DNA from: a bacterium
Lineage (GTDB): Bacteria > Sysuimicrobiota > Sysuimicrobiia > Sysuimicrobiales > Segetimicrobiaceae
Assembly (NCBI GenBank): GCA_035691305.1
Contig: DASSJF010000069.1
Location: 1-64,000 of the forward strand
DNA length: 64,000 nt
Direction of reading: 5' to 3'
A program made the position numbers and the translations under genes. This document shows, piece after piece, positions 16,743-26,900 of the stretch (within the stretch, counting starts at the first letter, position 1; every line of letters starts with the position of its first letter). Below the pieces are notes generated by a model. It saw nothing but the letters and a program-made list of their open reading frames with translations. It was not told the origin of the DNA and did not search any database.

Positions 16743-17468
16743 ATGAGCCGTCCGCGGCGGATCGGCATGATCACGCCCTCATCCAACACGGTCGTCGAGC
16801 CGCTGACGGCGCGGATGCTCGAGCCGCTCGGCGACGCCGTCTCGCTGCACTTCACGCGGATCCGGGTGACGCGGATCGCCCTCGACGCGGGCTCGCTCGG
16901 ACAGTTCGACGACGCGCCCATGGTGGAGGCCGCGCGCCTGCTGGCCGACGCGGGCATGGACGTGATCGCCTGGAACGGCACCTCGGGGTCGTGGAAGGGG
17001 CTCGACGCCGACCGCGCGCTCGTCCGGCGGCTCGAAGCGGAAACGGGGGTCCCCGCCACGACGTCGACCCTCGACCTCCTGGAAGCCTGCCGGGCGCTCG
17101 GCATCACGCGGTGCGGCCTCGCCACGCCGTATCTAGCGGAGATCCACGAGGCGATCCGGCGCGTCTACACCGCGGCCGGCCTCGAGGTCGTGGCGTCCGC
17201 CTGCCTCGGGGTCACGGTCAACAAAGAGTTTGCCGAGGTGCCGCGGCCGCGGGTGGCCGCGCTGCTGCGCGCGGTCGCCGTCCCGGACGCGGAGGGAATC
17301 GTGACGGTCTGCACCAACTTCGCCGCGGCGGCGGTGATCGACGAAGTGGAACGCGAGACCCGCCGGCCGGTCGTCGACTCGCTCGCCGCGACGGCGTGGC
17401 GGACGCTCCGGCTGGCCGGGATTCGCGCGCCGCTGCCGGGCTTCGGACGGTTGTTCGTCCTCGACTGA
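16743..17468 (+). CDS. Asp/Glu racemase-superfamily enzyme with one catalytic Cys (arylmalonate decarboxylase/maleate isomerase-like)
   Basis: 241 residues. The N-terminus RIGMITPSSNTVVEP is typical of the maleate isomerase/arylmalonate decarboxylase branch. Racemases and isomerases use two cysteines, one per half. Here the first-half position reads AWNGTSGSW (Gly in place of Cys), while the second-half Cys is present in TVCTNFAAA. Bordetella arylmalonate decarboxylase likewise has Gly and a single Cys, so a malonate-type decarboxylase or C-C lyase is more likely than a racemase (inference). It sits 14 bp after the permease pair and convergent to the dehydrogenase/amidohydrolase operon. Confidence 0.82.
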   Translation: MSRPRRIGMITPSSNTVVEPLTARMLEPLGDAVSLHFTRIRVTRIALDAGSLGQFDDAPMVEAARLLADAGMDVIAWNGTSGSWKGLDADRALVRRLEAETGVPATTSTLDLLEACRALGITRCGLATPYLAEIHEAIRRVYTAAGLEVVASACLGVTVNKEFAEVPRPRVAALLRAVAVPDAEGIVTVCTNFAAAAVIDEVERETRRPVVDSLAATAWRTLRLAGIRAPLPGFGRLFVLD

Positions 17469-17506
17469 GGACCCGCCCCGGGAACCGGCGGCGGGGGCCG
17501 TCCGTC

Positions 17507-18352
17507 TCAGACCCGGTCTCGCGCGGCGCCCGCCAACTCGCGTGTGAGACCAAGGATCAACTGCGACGCGAGGCCGAGCATCGGCGCCGGCACACCCGCC
17601 TCGCGCGCGGTTTGCAACGCCAGGCCGGTGTCCTTGACCAGGATATCGAGCGACGTCCCGCGCGGGTAAGTCTCGAGCCACTCGCGGGCCACCGGCCAGT
17701 GCTCGACGACCCAGGTCGTGCCGGTGCAGGTGCGGAGGACGTTCCACACGGCTTCGGCACGCATCCCCGCGACGCCGGTCAGGTTCGCCATCTCGCGGGC
17801 GGCGAGGAGGCTGACGGTGAGCAGCACTTGGTTGGCCATCTTCACGGTCGTGCCCGCGCCCGCCTCGCCGACGTGCTCGATCTGCGTCCCCATCGCCGCG
17901 AGCACCGGACGGGCGGCCTCGACATCGGCGGCGACGCCGCCGACGATGATGGTCAGCGTCCCGTCCTCGGCCCTGGCCCGGCCGCCGCTGACGGGGGCAT
18001 CGAGGAAGCGAAATCCGCGGCGTGACGCCGCGTCGGCGAGACGGCGCACGCACGGCACCCCGACGGTACTCATGACGGTGAGCAGCGTCCCGGCCCTCGC
18101 GCGTGCGAGGACGCCGACCTCGCCGAACATCACGGACTCCGCCTGCGCCGGCGTTCTGACCATAATGATCGTCGCGTCGGCCGACGCCGCCGCGTCACCC
18201 GCGGACGCCGCCGCCTGACCGCCCGCCTCCGCCAGCCGCCCGACGGCCTCGGCCCGCACGTCGTACCCGGCGACGCGAAAGCCGGCGCCGAGGAGCCGGC
18301 GCGCCATGGGCAGCCCCATCTCGCCGAGCCCGATCATCGCTACGGTCGTCAC
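17507..18352 (-). CDS. NAD(P)-dependent beta-hydroxyacid dehydrogenase (3-hydroxyisobutyrate/tartronate-semialdehyde family)
   Basis: 281 residues. Rossmann motif GLGEMGLPMARRLL at the start, the substrate loop DAPVSGGRARAEDGTL, and the catalytic region GAGTTVKMANQ with the conserved Lys and Asn. Members reduce or oxidise 3-hydroxy acids such as 3-hydroxyisobutyrate, tartronate semialdehyde or succinic semialdehyde; the exact substrate cannot be read from sequence. It is the last gene of the importer-amidohydrolase operon; its ATG overlaps the amidohydrolase stop by 4 bp (ATGA). Confidence 0.9.
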   Translation of the reverse strand: MTTVAMIGLGEMGLPMARRLLGAGFRVAGYDVRAEAVGRLAEAGGQAAASAGDAAASADATIIMVRTPAQAESVMFGEVGVLARARAGTLLTVMSTVGVPCVRRLADAASRRGFRFLDAPVSGGRARAEDGTLTIIVGGVAADVEAARPVLAAMGTQIEHVGEAGAGTTVKMANQVLLTVSLLAAREMANLTGVAGMRAEAVWNVLRTCTGTTWVVEHWPVAREWLETYPRGTSLDILVKDTGLALQTAREAGVPAPMLGLASQLILGLTRELAGAARDRV

Positions 18353-19536
18353 GTCGGGGTCACCTCCCCCGCGGGCCGCGTGCCCGCGTGATACACGATT
18401 CGTCCATCGCGCACAACCATCCGCACCCGTCCCAGCGCACGGACGTCGGCGAGCGGATCACCTTCGACCGCGATGACGTCGGCGACCTTGCCGGGCTCAA
18501 GCGTCCCCAGGCGGTCGCCGGCGCCGAGCGCGGCCGCCGGCCAGGCGGTCGCCGCCCGAATCGCCCGCATCGGCGTCTCGCCCAACGTAACCGCCCAGAC
18601 GGCCTCGTCCGCCAACCGGCCGTGCACCGCGTCTGTCCCGAGCACGTAGCGCAGCCGCCGCGCGATGACCTTGCGGGCGGTCTCGCACGCGTCACGGCCG
18701 AGGCGCTCGAGCCGCGCGCGCTCCTCGGTCACGTCTCCGAACGCGTGCGCGTGCGGACCGCACAAGACGCCGAGGGTAAGCGTGATCAACGTGCCGCTCC
18801 GGGCGATCAGATCCAAGTCCGCGTCCGTGAGAAACCATCCGTGCTCGAGGACGTCGAGCCCGCCGCCGATCGCAGTCGCGACACCGGCCCCGCCGAGGAG
18901 GTGGGCGGCCACCGGCCGGCCGGCGGCGTGGGCGCGCCGCGCCGCGGCGGCCACGTGGGCTTCGCCGTAGTAGCACGTGGTGGGTTCTTGCGCCGGGTCC
19001 CCCACGCCGTCGGAAACGAACAATTTCACGAGGTCGACGCCCTCGGCGAGGTTCCGCTCTACCGCCCGGCCGATCTCCTCGGGATCGTCCGTGGTTACCG
19101 AGACGACGGCGCCGCCGCCCCCGCGGGACGACTTGATCGCCCGCCCGGCCACAAAGAGCCGCGGCCCGACGACCCGGCCCGCCTCGATTTGGGCGCGGAG
19201 CCGGAGGTCCAGTCCCCCGATGTCCCCGCACAGCCGCGCCGTTGTCACGCCCGCGCGCAGGTCGTCTTGAAGGCGGCCGACGGCCTCGCCCGCGGCGACG
19301 GGTCCCGGCGCGTGGGCCTGCCCGCGAAGATCGCCGCGGCGGGTGTCGATGCCGGCGTGCGTGTGGAAGTCCACGAGGCCGGGCAAGAGCGTGCAGCCCG
19401 GCAGCGACACGTCAAACTCCCCCGGGCCGGCGGCGTCCGGCGGCGCGACGCGGCCGTTCGTGATGCACAGGCGCCCCGGACGATGCGCGCCTTCCGCGAC
19501 GCCGTCGATCAGCCCGTCCGCCTCGAGCCGGAGCAC
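18349..19536 (-). CDS. Metal-dependent amidohydrolase (imidazolonepropionase-like)
   Basis: 395 residues. Ligands of the amidohydrolase barrel are visible in order: HTH in GLVDFHTHAG, Lys in LVKLFVSDG (carboxylated Lys position), His in AAHLLGG, His in LEHGWF and Asp in LGTDAVHG. N- and C-terminal beta-sandwich strands flank the barrel (LPGCTLLPG; PGKVADVIAVEGDPLADV). It hydrolyses an amide or cyclic amide, probably of the compound imported by the two permeases and binding protein directly upstream (7-bp gap). The stop overlaps the dehydrogenase start. Confidence 0.88.
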   Translation of the reverse strand: MLRLEADGLIDGVAEGAHRPGRLCITNGRVAPPDAAGPGEFDVSLPGCTLLPGLVDFHTHAGIDTRRGDLRGQAHAPGPVAAGEAVGRLQDDLRAGVTTARLCGDIGGLDLRLRAQIEAGRVVGPRLFVAGRAIKSSRGGGGAVVSVTTDDPEEIGRAVERNLAEGVDLVKLFVSDGVGDPAQEPTTCYYGEAHVAAAARRAHAAGRPVAAHLLGGAGVATAIGGGLDVLEHGWFLTDADLDLIARSGTLITLTLGVLCGPHAHAFGDVTEERARLERLGRDACETARKVIARRLRYVLGTDAVHGRLADEAVWAVTLGETPMRAIRAATAWPAAALGAGDRLGTLEPGKVADVIAVEGDPLADVRALGRVRMVVRDGRIVYHAGTRPAGEVTPT

Positions 19537-19543
19537 CGGGGAC

Positions 19544-20443
19544 CTACTTGACGGCGGCGCTGGTGATCCCTGAGATGAACTGGTCCAGGAAGAAACTGTA
19601 GAGGATCGCCACCGGGACGCCGACGATCAGCGCGCCGGCCATGAGCGACCCCCAGAAATACACGTCGCCGCGGATGAGGTCGCTGGCAACCCCGAGCGGC
19701 ACCGGCTTCTGGTCCGACACCGAGACGAAGACCAGCGAATACAAGAAGTCCTGCATCGTAAGCGTGAACGCGAAGATTACGGCGGTCAGGATCCCGGCGA
19801 GGCTTACGGGAAGCACCGTCCGGATCAGGGCGCCGAGCCGCCCGCACCCGTCCACGAGCGCCGCCTCCTCGATCTCCCGGGGCACGGTCTTGAAGAAGCC
19901 GGAGAGCAGCCAGGTGCAGTACGGGACCGTGAACGTCGGATACACGAGTACGAGCGCCCACTTCGTGTCGATCAGGTGGGTCATCGCGACGACCCGCGAG
20001 AGCGGTATGAACAGCAGGATCGGCGGGATCAGGTAACCGAGGAAGATCGCGATGCCCATGTTCTCGGCGCCGGGCAGCCCGAGCCGCGCGAGCGAGTACC
20101 CGGCCGGCACCCCGACCAGCAGGGTGATCAGCGAAACCGACGCCGCGATCTCGATCGTATTCGTGATCCAGTACCCGTAGTACGTATGCTGGAAGAGGTA
20201 CGTGAAGTGCTCCCACGTGGGCGGCTGGTGGAACCACAGCGGGAACACGGTCGGGTTGACCAGATCCGCGTCCGTCTTGAACGCGGTGATCGCCATCCAG
20301 AACACCGGGAAGACCGCGATCAGGAAAAACGGCAGGAAGCCGAGGTAAATCAGCAGTTGCCGGCGGAGCTCCCGCGCCCGTGCCCGCCGCTCCTGCAGAT
20401 CCGCCGCGGGGGCGCGGTCTCCCAGCACGCCGACGCTGCTCAC
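19544..20443 (-). CDS. ABC transporter permease, carbohydrate type (UgpE/MalG-like)
   Basis: 299 residues, six TM helices. The EAA loop is EIEEAALVDGCGRLGALIR, then TVLPVSLAG. GTG 20443 overlaps the stop of the partner permease (GTGA). The open frame continues upstream but is only the antisense-like shadow of that partner. It forms the import channel with the gene upstream and is served by the binding protein at 21451-22794. Confidence 0.9.
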   Translation of the reverse strand: MSSVGVLGDRAPAADLQERRARARELRRQLLIYLGFLPFFLIAVFPVFWMAITAFKTDADLVNPTVFPLWFHQPPTWEHFTYLFQHTYYGYWITNTIEIAASVSLITLLVGVPAGYSLARLGLPGAENMGIAIFLGYLIPPILLFIPLSRVVAMTHLIDTKWALVLVYPTFTVPYCTWLLSGFFKTVPREIEEAALVDGCGRLGALIRTVLPVSLAGILTAVIFAFTLTMQDFLYSLVFVSVSDQKPVPLGVASDLIRGDVYFWGSLMAGALIVGVPVAILYSFFLDQFISGITSAAVK

Positions 20444-21354
20444 AGCGCCTCGCGTCTCCGGAGGTTGCGCAGCAGCAGATAGACGACCGGCAGCAGGATC
20501 GGGAACAATACGAGGGAGATCGCGGCGCCGCGGCCGAGCGCGCCGGCCTGGATGCCGATCTCGAACGCCTTCGTCGGCAGGATCTCCGTCGAGCCCATCG
20601 GCCCGCCGAACGTCAGCAGGTAGACGATGCTGATGTCGGACAAGGTAAACACGGTGTCGAACAGGAGGCCGACGAAGAGGATCGGGGCGATCACCGGGAT
20701 GATGATGAAGCGGTACCGCGTGAGAAACGTCGCCCCGTCCACCTTCGCGGCGTCGAGCAGCTCGACCGGCACCGCGGACATCCCGGCCATCAGCACGATC
20801 GCCGCGAACGGAAACCCCCGCCAGACGTTGACCGAGATCACGGCCGCCATCGCGAGCCCCGGCTCGCCGAGCCAGTTCGGCCATCCTTGGATCAGGTGCA
20901 ACCGGGTCCCGACGTAGTTGATCGCGCTGAACTGCGGGTCGTACATCCACTTCCAGGCAAGCGCGCTGATCGCGACCGGCAACGTCCAGGGGATGACGAC
21001 GAGCGACCGGATCAACTTCTTCCCGCGCACTTCCTGGACCAGCAGAAACGCCATCAGGGTGCCGAGGATGATCTTGAAGATTCCCGCGACGACCGTGAAC
21101 ACGATCGAATTCCGGAGGGCCTGCCGGAACGACCCGTCGTTGAAAATCGCGACGAAGTTCGCCAGGCCGACGTAGCTCGCGACCTGGTTGCCGACGGTCG
21201 CGTCGCTCAACGCGAGGTACAGCGAGAAGAAGAACGGGATCCCGACGAGCAGCACCATGTAAAGAACCGCCGGCGCGAGGAGCGAATAGCCGAACACCAG
21301 GCGCTCTCGCGTAAACGCACGACGGCGGGCGGTCGGGTGTCCGCCCCCCAGCAA
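20440..21354 (-). CDS. ABC transporter permease, carbohydrate type (UgpA/MalF-like)
   Basis: 304 residues, six TM helices, with the EAA loop ELLDAAKVDGATFLTRYRF, then IIIPVIAP. A hairpin at 21410-21437 separates it from the binding-protein gene, the usual arrangement for making more binding protein than channel. No ATPase of the MsmX/UgpC type is encoded in this window, so the importer probably borrows one from elsewhere. Confidence 0.9.
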   Translation of the reverse strand: MLGGGHPTARRRAFTRERLVFGYSLLAPAVLYMVLLVGIPFFFSLYLALSDATVGNQVASYVGLANFVAIFNDGSFRQALRNSIVFTVVAGIFKIILGTLMAFLLVQEVRGKKLIRSLVVIPWTLPVAISALAWKWMYDPQFSAINYVGTRLHLIQGWPNWLGEPGLAMAAVISVNVWRGFPFAAIVLMAGMSAVPVELLDAAKVDGATFLTRYRFIIIPVIAPILFVGLLFDTVFTLSDISIVYLLTFGGPMGSTEILPTKAFEIGIQAGALGRGAAISLVLFPILLPVVYLLLRNLRRREAL

Positions 21355-21409
21355 CTCGACGTCGGCTACGCGCGGCTGCGCCGTGATCGGGTGACCTCGC
21401 CGGAGGAAT

Positions 21410-21437
21410 CCCGGGGGAGCCTCAACGGCCCCCCGGG
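21410..21437 (-). terminator. Hairpin between binding-protein and permease genes
   Basis: CCCGGGGG-A-GCC pairs with GGCCCCCCGGG across the loop TCAAC, about 13 bp after the binding-protein stop on the minus strand. It probably protects the upstream mRNA or causes partial termination. Confidence 0.6.
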
Positions 21438-21450
21438 ACGCGCTAACGGC

Positions 21451-22794
21451 CTACTTGTACTTCGCGTAGATACCCTTAATTTGCCCCAGACCCCACTTGA
21501 TCGAACTCTCCAGGCTCTCCCCGTGGCAGTATCGCGCCAGCATATCCGGAACGACGAAGGTCGAGAGCACCTCGGACGCCGGCGCCGTGGCGGGCCCGGG
21601 GTAACCGAACACCAGCGCGATCTTGTCCCAGTCCTGAATCAGCTCCAGCTTGGGCAGGTGCGCGCCGAGGCCGGGCATCGGCTTCGCGTACCACTTCTTG
21701 AGGTACGGCATGTTGTAGCCCTTGCTGGCCGAGAGCGAGAACTTCACGTCCGCGCCGTAGGCCTCGAGGAACGCCTTCGCCGCGGCCTGGTTCTTCGAGA
21801 ACTTCCAGACGCCGAGGATCGTCGGGTCGACGACCGCGGCGCTGCGGACGGAGCCCTTCGGTTCGCCGCCCGGCACGCCGGCGTTGATGTTGCCGAACAG
21901 CGTCGGGTTGCTCGTCTCCACCGAGAAGAGCGACGAGAGCGCGTCGTGGATGTAGATTGCGACGCCGGAGTCGAGGTACCGGTTGTCCGAGACGTTGTCC
22001 CAGGAGAACACTTCGGAGGTCATGCCGTCCGACCAGAGCGCCTTGCTGAACTGCATCGCGTCGCGGAGCGCCTTCGAGTCCCACGCCAGTTCCTTGCCGG
22101 ACGGGTCGGTTTCGTGCACGCCGAAGGCGTAGAACACCGCCCGCCAGTTGTGGTTGGAGTCGTTGCAGTGAGAGATCGCGAATCCCGCCGGATGGCCCTT
22201 CGACTTGCCGATCCGCGCCGCCGTGCGCAGATTCTCCCACGTGCTCGGCGCCGGACAATTGTACTGCTGCCACAGATCGGCGCGCCACATCATCGGCTGC
22301 GGAATGTAGAACTCCGGCATCGCGTACCACTGGCCGTTGACGACGCAGCAGTTCTTCGCCATCGAGATCCAGCCGCCCCCGTCCTGGCCGAGCTTGTTGC
22401 AGATGTCCGAGACGTCGACCATGTTCTTGTAGTAGAGGGTCGTCTGAATCTGGCCGTTCATCTGAAAGATGTCGTGGCCGGCGCCGGCGGCCAGTTCGGA
22501 CGCGATCCGGGCGGGCAACTGGTCGATCGGAATGTGGTCCACGCGGACGGTGACCGCGTTCGCGACACCCCAATCGTTGGCGTACTTGTCGAACGCGGTG
22601 TCGTACGCGGGCACGAAGTGGCTCCAGGTCAAGATCCGAAGGGACGATCCGCGGATCTGAGCCGGCGCGGCACCCGCTTTCCACGGTGCGACAAGACGCG
22701 ATGCCCCCGCCCCGGCGAGACCCGCCCCGGCCGCCGTCAGCAGCCGCCGACGGGTCAGGGTCCGAGCAAACTGCTTCACTGCACGTTTCGCCAT
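21451..22794 (-). CDS. ABC transporter substrate-binding protein, family 1, Tat-type signal
   Basis: 447 residues. The N-terminus has a twin-arginine-like signal (TRRRLLTAAGAGLAGAG), so it is probably exported folded by Tat. The mature part has the two-lobe family-1 (MalE/UgpB-like) pattern: LRILTWSHFVPAYDTAFDKY at the start and the hinge-region GGWISMAKN. It should bring a sugar or sugar-like ligand to the two permeases downstream. ATG 22794 was chosen for the G-rich SD AGGGGGTGTGGGG; an upstream in-frame start gives no signal peptide at the terminus. Confidence 0.92.
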   Translation of the reverse strand: MAKRAVKQFARTLTRRRLLTAAGAGLAGAGASRLVAPWKAGAAPAQIRGSSLRILTWSHFVPAYDTAFDKYANDWGVANAVTVRVDHIPIDQLPARIASELAAGAGHDIFQMNGQIQTTLYYKNMVDVSDICNKLGQDGGGWISMAKNCCVVNGQWYAMPEFYIPQPMMWRADLWQQYNCPAPSTWENLRTAARIGKSKGHPAGFAISHCNDSNHNWRAVFYAFGVHETDPSGKELAWDSKALRDAMQFSKALWSDGMTSEVFSWDNVSDNRYLDSGVAIYIHDALSSLFSVETSNPTLFGNINAGVPGGEPKGSVRSAAVVDPTILGVWKFSKNQAAAKAFLEAYGADVKFSLSASKGYNMPYLKKWYAKPMPGLGAHLPKLELIQDWDKIALVFGYPGPATAPASEVLSTFVVPDMLARYCHGESLESSIKWGLGQIKGIYAKYK

Positions 22795-22928
22795 CCCCAC
22801 ACCCCCTGTGGCACTTTGTCCACCCCGACGATCGCGCGCGGAAGCCACACACTCACCCGACGCGCCGCCGTAACCTGCAGTACGACGACGTTCGAAAACG
22901 GGTTCTTTGGAGCAAGCCTACGTGGTGG

Positions 22929-22946
22929 GCCGGGGTTCGCCCCGGC
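22929..22946. terminator. Short hairpin GCCGGGG-TTCG-CCCCGGC
   Basis: A perfect 7-bp stem with a TTCG tetraloop, in the 242-bp gap between the ATPase stop (minus) and the binding-protein start. It lies about 90 bp past the ATPase stop and could end the efflux operon transcript. There is no U-run. The rest of this gap shows nothing I can identify. Confidence 0.4.
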
Positions 22947-23036
22947 TTCCGGGGACTCCTCCTGCGATGCCGGCGCTGACGGGTGACCGTCCAAAGTGGA
23001 CACCTCACGATTGGTCGGTCCCCGCAAGGGGCGCCG

Positions 23037-23897
23037 TCACTCGGCCCAGCGGCCGAGACGCCGGGCCTGGGTGACGATCGCCTGAGTATACGGGTGCTGC
23101 GGAGAGGCGAACAGCGTGCGGGTCTCGGCCGATTCGACGATCCGGCCGCCGCGCATGACGTGGACGAGATCGGCCGTCTGCGCGACGACCCCAAGGTCGT
23201 GGGTGATGAGCAGGAGCGCCATTCCCAGGTCGCGCTGAAGGCGCGCGAGGAGATCCAGGATCTGCGCCTGGACCGTGACGTCGAGCGCCGCGGTCGGCTC
23301 GTCGGCGATCAGGAGGTCCGGGCCGGGCGCGACCGCGCCGGCGATCAACACCCGCTGGCGCTGGCCGCCCGACAACTCGTGCGGATACCGCCGGAAAAAC
23401 GTCCCGTCGAGGCCGACACGCGTCAGCGCCTCGACGGCCCGTTCCCGCGCGCCGCGCCGGCCGAGGTGGGCGACGATGCCCTCCATGACCTGGTCGCCGG
23501 CGGTCATGAGCGGGTCGAGCGCGGCCCCGGGCTCCTGGAAGATCATGGCGACGCGGCGTCCCCGGACCGCGGTCAGTTCGCGCTCCGACATCGCGGTAAG
23601 GTCGAGCCCGTCGAGCAGAATCCGGCCCGCCGTAATGCGGGCCGGCACCGGGAACAGCTTCAAGACGGCATAGGCGGTCATCGACTTGCCCGCCCCGGAG
23701 GCGCCGACGAGGGCGGCCGTGCGCCCCGCCGGAACCACGAGGGAGACGTCCTCGAGAATCGGCAGCAGGCCGGGCGCGCGTCCCGCCCCCGGTTGCGGAG
23801 CGCGCTCGAGCGCGACGCTCAGGCCGTCGACGCGCAGCTCCCCGCGTGGAGCCGGCGGCCGATCTGGCGCCGCGCCGGACGCGGCAGGGGTGGGCAC
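23037..23897 (-). CDS. Orphan ABC ATPase, oligopeptide/nickel type (DppD/OppD-like)
   Basis: 286 residues. Walker A GASGAGKS, Q-loop IFQEPGAALDPL, signature LSGGQRQR, Walker B LLIADEPTAALD and the H-loop LLITHDLG. FQEPGAALDP and the C-terminal HPYTQAIV are typical of the Opp/Dpp ATPases. It is shorter than the usual 320-330 residues and has no OppF partner, permease or binding protein nearby. It begins 13 bp after the RND pump gene, so it appears to be the last gene of the MerR-MFP-RND operon. Its partner membrane protein is unknown. Confidence 0.88.
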   Translation of the reverse strand: MPTPAASGAAPDRPPAPRGELRVDGLSVALERAPQPGAGRAPGLLPILEDVSLVVPAGRTAALVGASGAGKSMTAYAVLKLFPVPARITAGRILLDGLDLTAMSERELTAVRGRRVAMIFQEPGAALDPLMTAGDQVMEGIVAHLGRRGARERAVEALTRVGLDGTFFRRYPHELSGGQRQRVLIAGAVAPGPDLLIADEPTAALDVTVQAQILDLLARLQRDLGMALLLITHDLGVVAQTADLVHVMRGGRIVESAETRTLFASPQHPYTQAIVTQARRLGRWAE

Positions 23898-23910
23898 CGG
23901 GGCCGCGGTG

Positions 23911-26900
23911 CTACGCTTCGGTGCGCCGGCGTCGCGGCAGCAGGCGCTCGAAGAACACGTACAGGACCGGGATCAGCAGCAACGTGAGCCCGGTGCTGAC
24001 CGTCAGGCCGCCGATCACCGCGCGCGCGAGCGGCATGTTGGTCTCGCTGCCCTCGCCGAGGCCGGTGGCCATCGGAATCATGCCGAGGATCGTCGCGATG
24101 GCCGTCATCAGAATAGGACGCAGCCGGATGCGGCCCGCCTGCAGCACGGCCTCGTGGGCCGGCATCCCCTGCTCCTGCATCTTGTTGGCGTAGTCGACGA
24201 GCAGGATGCCGTTGCTTACGACGACGCCGATCATCGTGATGACGCCCATGAAGGAGATGATGGACAGTGTCGTATGCGTGAGCAAGAGCATCCAGATCAC
24301 GCCGATGAACCCCAGCGGAACGGCGAACATGATGATGAACGGATCCACGAGCGACATGAACTGGCTCGCCATGATCATGTAGACGAGCATCAGCGCGAGC
24401 AGCAGCGCGAAGCCGAGGCTCGAGAAGGCGCCCTGCTGCTGCTCGGTCTGGCCCGCCATGTGGTAGGTAAAGCCTTCGGGGAACGAGGTGCGGTCGAGCG
24501 CGCGAATGACGTCCTGGGACACCGCGCCGAGCGGCCGGTTGATGACGTTGGCGGTCACGTCGATGACGCGCTGCTCGTTCTTCCGGCTGATCTGCAGCGG
24601 CTGGCTGCCGAGGGTGATCCGGGCGACGTCGCGCAGCAGGATCGGCACCATCGGCTGCGTCGTGCCCGCCGGCGTGGGCGCGCCCGCGGGGGGATCGGCG
24701 AGCACGTTGAGCGGGACGCCGCCGAGGTCCTCCGGATGCGACCGGTGGGCGTCCTGCAGCCGCACGACGATGTTGTACTCGTTGCCGGTGACCGGATCGA
24801 TGAACTGGCTCGCCGTGGCGACGTTGCCGGCCATCGCGGTGTTGACGGCGCTGGCGATGTCCGCCGAGGAGAGCCCGAGCTGCGCGGCCTTCTCCTGGTC
24901 GATGTTGACGTTGAAGTTCGGGTACTGTCCGCGCGGCGTGATCTGGACGTCCGCGGTCCCCTCGATACCGGAGACCATCGCGGCCACCTGCTGCGCCAAC
25001 TGCGCGCCGGCCTGCTGATTGTATCCGATGAGCTGGATGTCGATCGGCGCCCTCGCCCCCACGTTGACGATGCGGTGTTCGAGCCCGCCCACGTCGAGGA
25101 ACATCAGCACGCCGGGGAACTTGCCGTTGAGCGCCGCGCGGACCGCGTTGGCCCACTCCGTCGAGGAGTGGCGCCGCCGCGTCGGCGGCACGAGCCGGAT
25201 CTCGACGCTGCCGTAGTTCGGACCGGCGTTCGAACCGAACCCCCCGGGGTTGGCGCCGGTATTTGTGTAGATCGCCAGGACATCTTTCGCCGGCACCGTC
25301 CGGCGGACGACGTCGGCGATCTGCTCGACGATGTTGGACGCCGTCTGGACCGCGGTGCCCTGCGGCACCTGCGCGTCCACCGAGAACTGACTCTCGTCCG
25401 TATCGGGGAAGAATTCGCTGCCGATGCCCCGGGCCGCCACGAGGGAAACCAGGAAGACCAGCGCGATGCCGGCCACAACGGGACCGGCGTGGACCAGCGT
25501 CCACCTGAGCGCCCGCTGATACCGCTCGTCCAGGCCGTCCATGATCCCCTCGCTCCACCGCACGAAGCGCGCCGCGGCGCCCTGCCCCTGAGGACCGGCC
25601 GTGTTCGCGCGGAGGAACCTAATGCTGAGGATCGGGTCCATCGTCATCGAGACGACGTAGGAGGCGGACAGCGCAAACACGATCGTCAGCGCCATCGGCA
25701 CGAACAGCCGCTGCGAGATGCCGCTCAAGAACACCACCGGGAAGAACACGGCGATCGTCGTCGCGGTGGACGCCAGCACGGGAAGGCCCACTTCCTGGGT
25801 GGCCGTCAGCACCGCCTGCAGCACCGGCGTCCCGGGTTTCGATAAATGCCGGGTGATGTTCTCCCGAACGACGATGGCGTCGTCGACCAACCGGCCCATC
25901 GCGAGGGTGAGGCCGCCGAGCGTGAAGATATTGAGCCCCTGCCCCGTGAAGTACAACAGCAGCAGCGCCGTCGCGACCGACAGCGGAATGCCGACGCCGA
26001 TGATCACGAGACTCCAGAGGCTGCGCAGGAAGACCAGCACCACGAGGAAGGTCAGGAAGGCGCCGATGAGGGCCTCGCGCTCCAGCGTTGCGATCGCCGC
26101 CCGGATGTACTGCGACTGATCGAAGCCGACCTGCAGCGTCACCCCCCGCGGGATGCCCGACAGATGCGGCAGCGCCTTCCGCAGCTCGTCGACCACCTGG
26201 ATCGTGTTGGCGTCCGGTTCGCGCAGCACGAACATGGTGACGCCGGGCTTGCCGTTGATCCGCACGATCTGCGCCTGGTCCGCCGCCGCGTCCTGCACCT
26301 GCGCGACGTCTCCGACGTGGATCGGAACGCCGTTGCGTGTCGCGAGGACGACGTTCCGGATCGCCGGCACGCTCTGCACCAGGCTGGGAACGTTGAGCTG
26401 ATAGTCGATGCGGTTATTCCGGAGGTCGCCGGACGGAATGAGGGCGTTGTACTTCGAGATCCCGGTGATGACATTCTGCAGCGTCATCCCGGTCGCGACC
26501 AGCCGGGTGGGGTCCACGTTGACGTTGAGCTGGCGGACGAGCCCGCCGTTCACAAACGCCTGCGACACGCCGGGGAGGCGCTCCAGTTGCGGCTCGATCG
26601 TGTTGTAGCCAAGGTCGTACAGCTGGCGCGCGTCGAGGCCGCCGCCGCCGACCACGACCTGCGCGACCGGGATGTTGGAGATGTCGAATTTCACGACGAA
26701 CGGCTGGGTGACGCCCGGCGGCAGGGTGCGCATCACGCGCTGAACGTTCTGAATGACCTCGACTTCGGCGTTGTTGAGATCCGTGCCCCAGTCAAACCAC
26801 ACCTGGATGTTGGTCGTGCCCGTCCGCGTCGTCGAAAGCATCTGCTGGACGCCGGCGACGCGCGTCATGGCCTGTTCGAGCGGATACGTGACGGTCCGCT

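Noticed and set aside
20380-22986. 868-codon open frame on the plus strand across the permeases and binding protein
   Set aside because: The translation is Arg/Asp/Val-rich with no domain pattern, and the minus strand carries three well-defined transporter genes.
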